Shown here piece after piece: positions 5,832 to 6,140 of a stretch of 6,140 nucleotides of DNA (within the stretch, counting starts at the first letter, position 1; every line of letters starts with the position of its first letter). The DNA comes from Moraxellaceae bacterium (GTDB lineage: Bacteria; Pseudomonadota; Gammaproteobacteria; Pseudomonadales; Moraxellaceae). Location: contig DPJB01000010.1 of the NCBI GenBank assembly GCA_003543245.1, positions 17,875 to 24,014 of the forward strand. Reading direction: 5' to 3'. A program made the position numbers and the translations under genes. The notes below the pieces were generated by a model that saw only the letters and a program-made list of their open reading frames with translations, had not been told where the DNA came from and did no database searches.

Positions 5832-6140
5832 TTAAAGCTGCTGAGCGTAAATGGCACGAGCACTGTCAAAGGTAACAACTCGAGGATTGTTCATCAGCAG
5901 GCGCTCAACCTTCATCGCATCTGTCGCCAGCAAATCCAGGTCGCTTTCTTTCACACCAACCTCAGCGAGACGCTGTGCGAACGGCATGCTGGCCACCAGG
6001 CGCGCCATTGCCTCGACAAACCAGACGGCCGCAGCAGCCTTGTCGCCATGATGTACACCCGGGGTCAGCACGGCAGCCAGTTCCGCATACTGTGTTTCGG
6101 CCTCCGGCATGTTGTAGGCCAGCACCGGCGCCAGCACCAG
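5832..6140 (-). CDS. Iron-containing alcohol dehydrogenase, C-terminal fragment (5' end outside window)
   Basis: The minus-strand frame is open from the right edge to the TAA at 5832-5834, giving the last 102 residues of a protein that is normally about 380-400 long. The leading LVLAPVLAYN corresponds to the helix just after the metal-binding histidines of group III (Fe-dependent) alcohol dehydrogenases (family pattern: A-N-A-x-L-L-P-x-V-x-x-F/Y-N). The end, LATDAMKVERLLMNNPRVV...ARAIYAQQL, matches the usual C-terminus of the family (A-x-x-A-x-x-x-x-x-x-x-x-N-P-R, then A-I-Y). The nucleotide-binding domain and the Asp/His metal ligands lie beyond the edge, so activity and substrate (for example 4-hydroxybutyrate, butanol, or a longer alcohol) cannot be judged. 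It is in the same direction as the thioesterase, 101 nt upstream, and may be the first visible gene of that operon. Confidence 0.85.
   Translation of the reverse strand: MVLAPVLAYNMPEAETQYAELAAVLTPGVHHGDKAAAAVWFVEAMARLVASMPFAQRLAEVGVKESDLDLLATDAMKVERLLMNNPRVVTFDSARAIYAQQL

Overview
The window looks like ordinary chromosomal DNA from a proteobacterium, most likely a gammaproteobacterium. The grounds are a CstA very close to the enterobacterial protein, a GabD close to that of E. coli, a DmdC-type acyl-CoA dehydrogenase, and a fairly GC-rich base composition. The genus cannot be fixed from this sequence. All five intact or edge-cut genes lie on the minus strand and are read right to left.

Right to left: the C-terminal third of an iron-containing alcohol dehydrogenase enters at the right edge and stops at 5832. 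After about 100 nt comes a small hotdog-fold acyl-CoA thioesterase (5284-5730). It overlaps by one base (TGATG) a succinate-semialdehyde dehydrogenase of the GabD type (3827-5284). A 100-nt AT-rich gap follows, carrying an imperfect direct repeat, and then a roughly 600-residue acyl-CoA dehydrogenase (1939-3726). The four genes read as a catabolic set: alcohol to aldehyde, aldehyde to acid, CoA-ester cleavage, and alpha,beta-oxidation of acyl-CoA. A 4-hydroxybutyrate or short-chain alcohol route into succinate is one possible reading, but it is inference.

The 520-nt stretch between the acyl-CoA dehydrogenase and cstA is not empty. On the plus strand it holds what appears to be the broken 5' end of a MipA/OmpV-family outer-membrane protein gene. 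It has a signal peptide in one frame and a recognisable mature N-terminus in another, with the switch at a short run of C (1728-1731). The rest of the gene is absent. To its left, on the minus strand, are a good sigma70-like promoter, a leader hairpin, and two GGA motifs resembling CsrA sites, one of them overlapping the cstA ribosome-binding site.

The left edge (1-1418) is the N-terminal two thirds of cstA, the carbon-starvation/pyruvate transporter; its 3' end lies outside the window. I see no RNA genes, insertion sequences, CRISPR or phage features, and no clear new multi-gene system. The most notable points are the MipA/OmpV remnant and the leader architecture of cstA.
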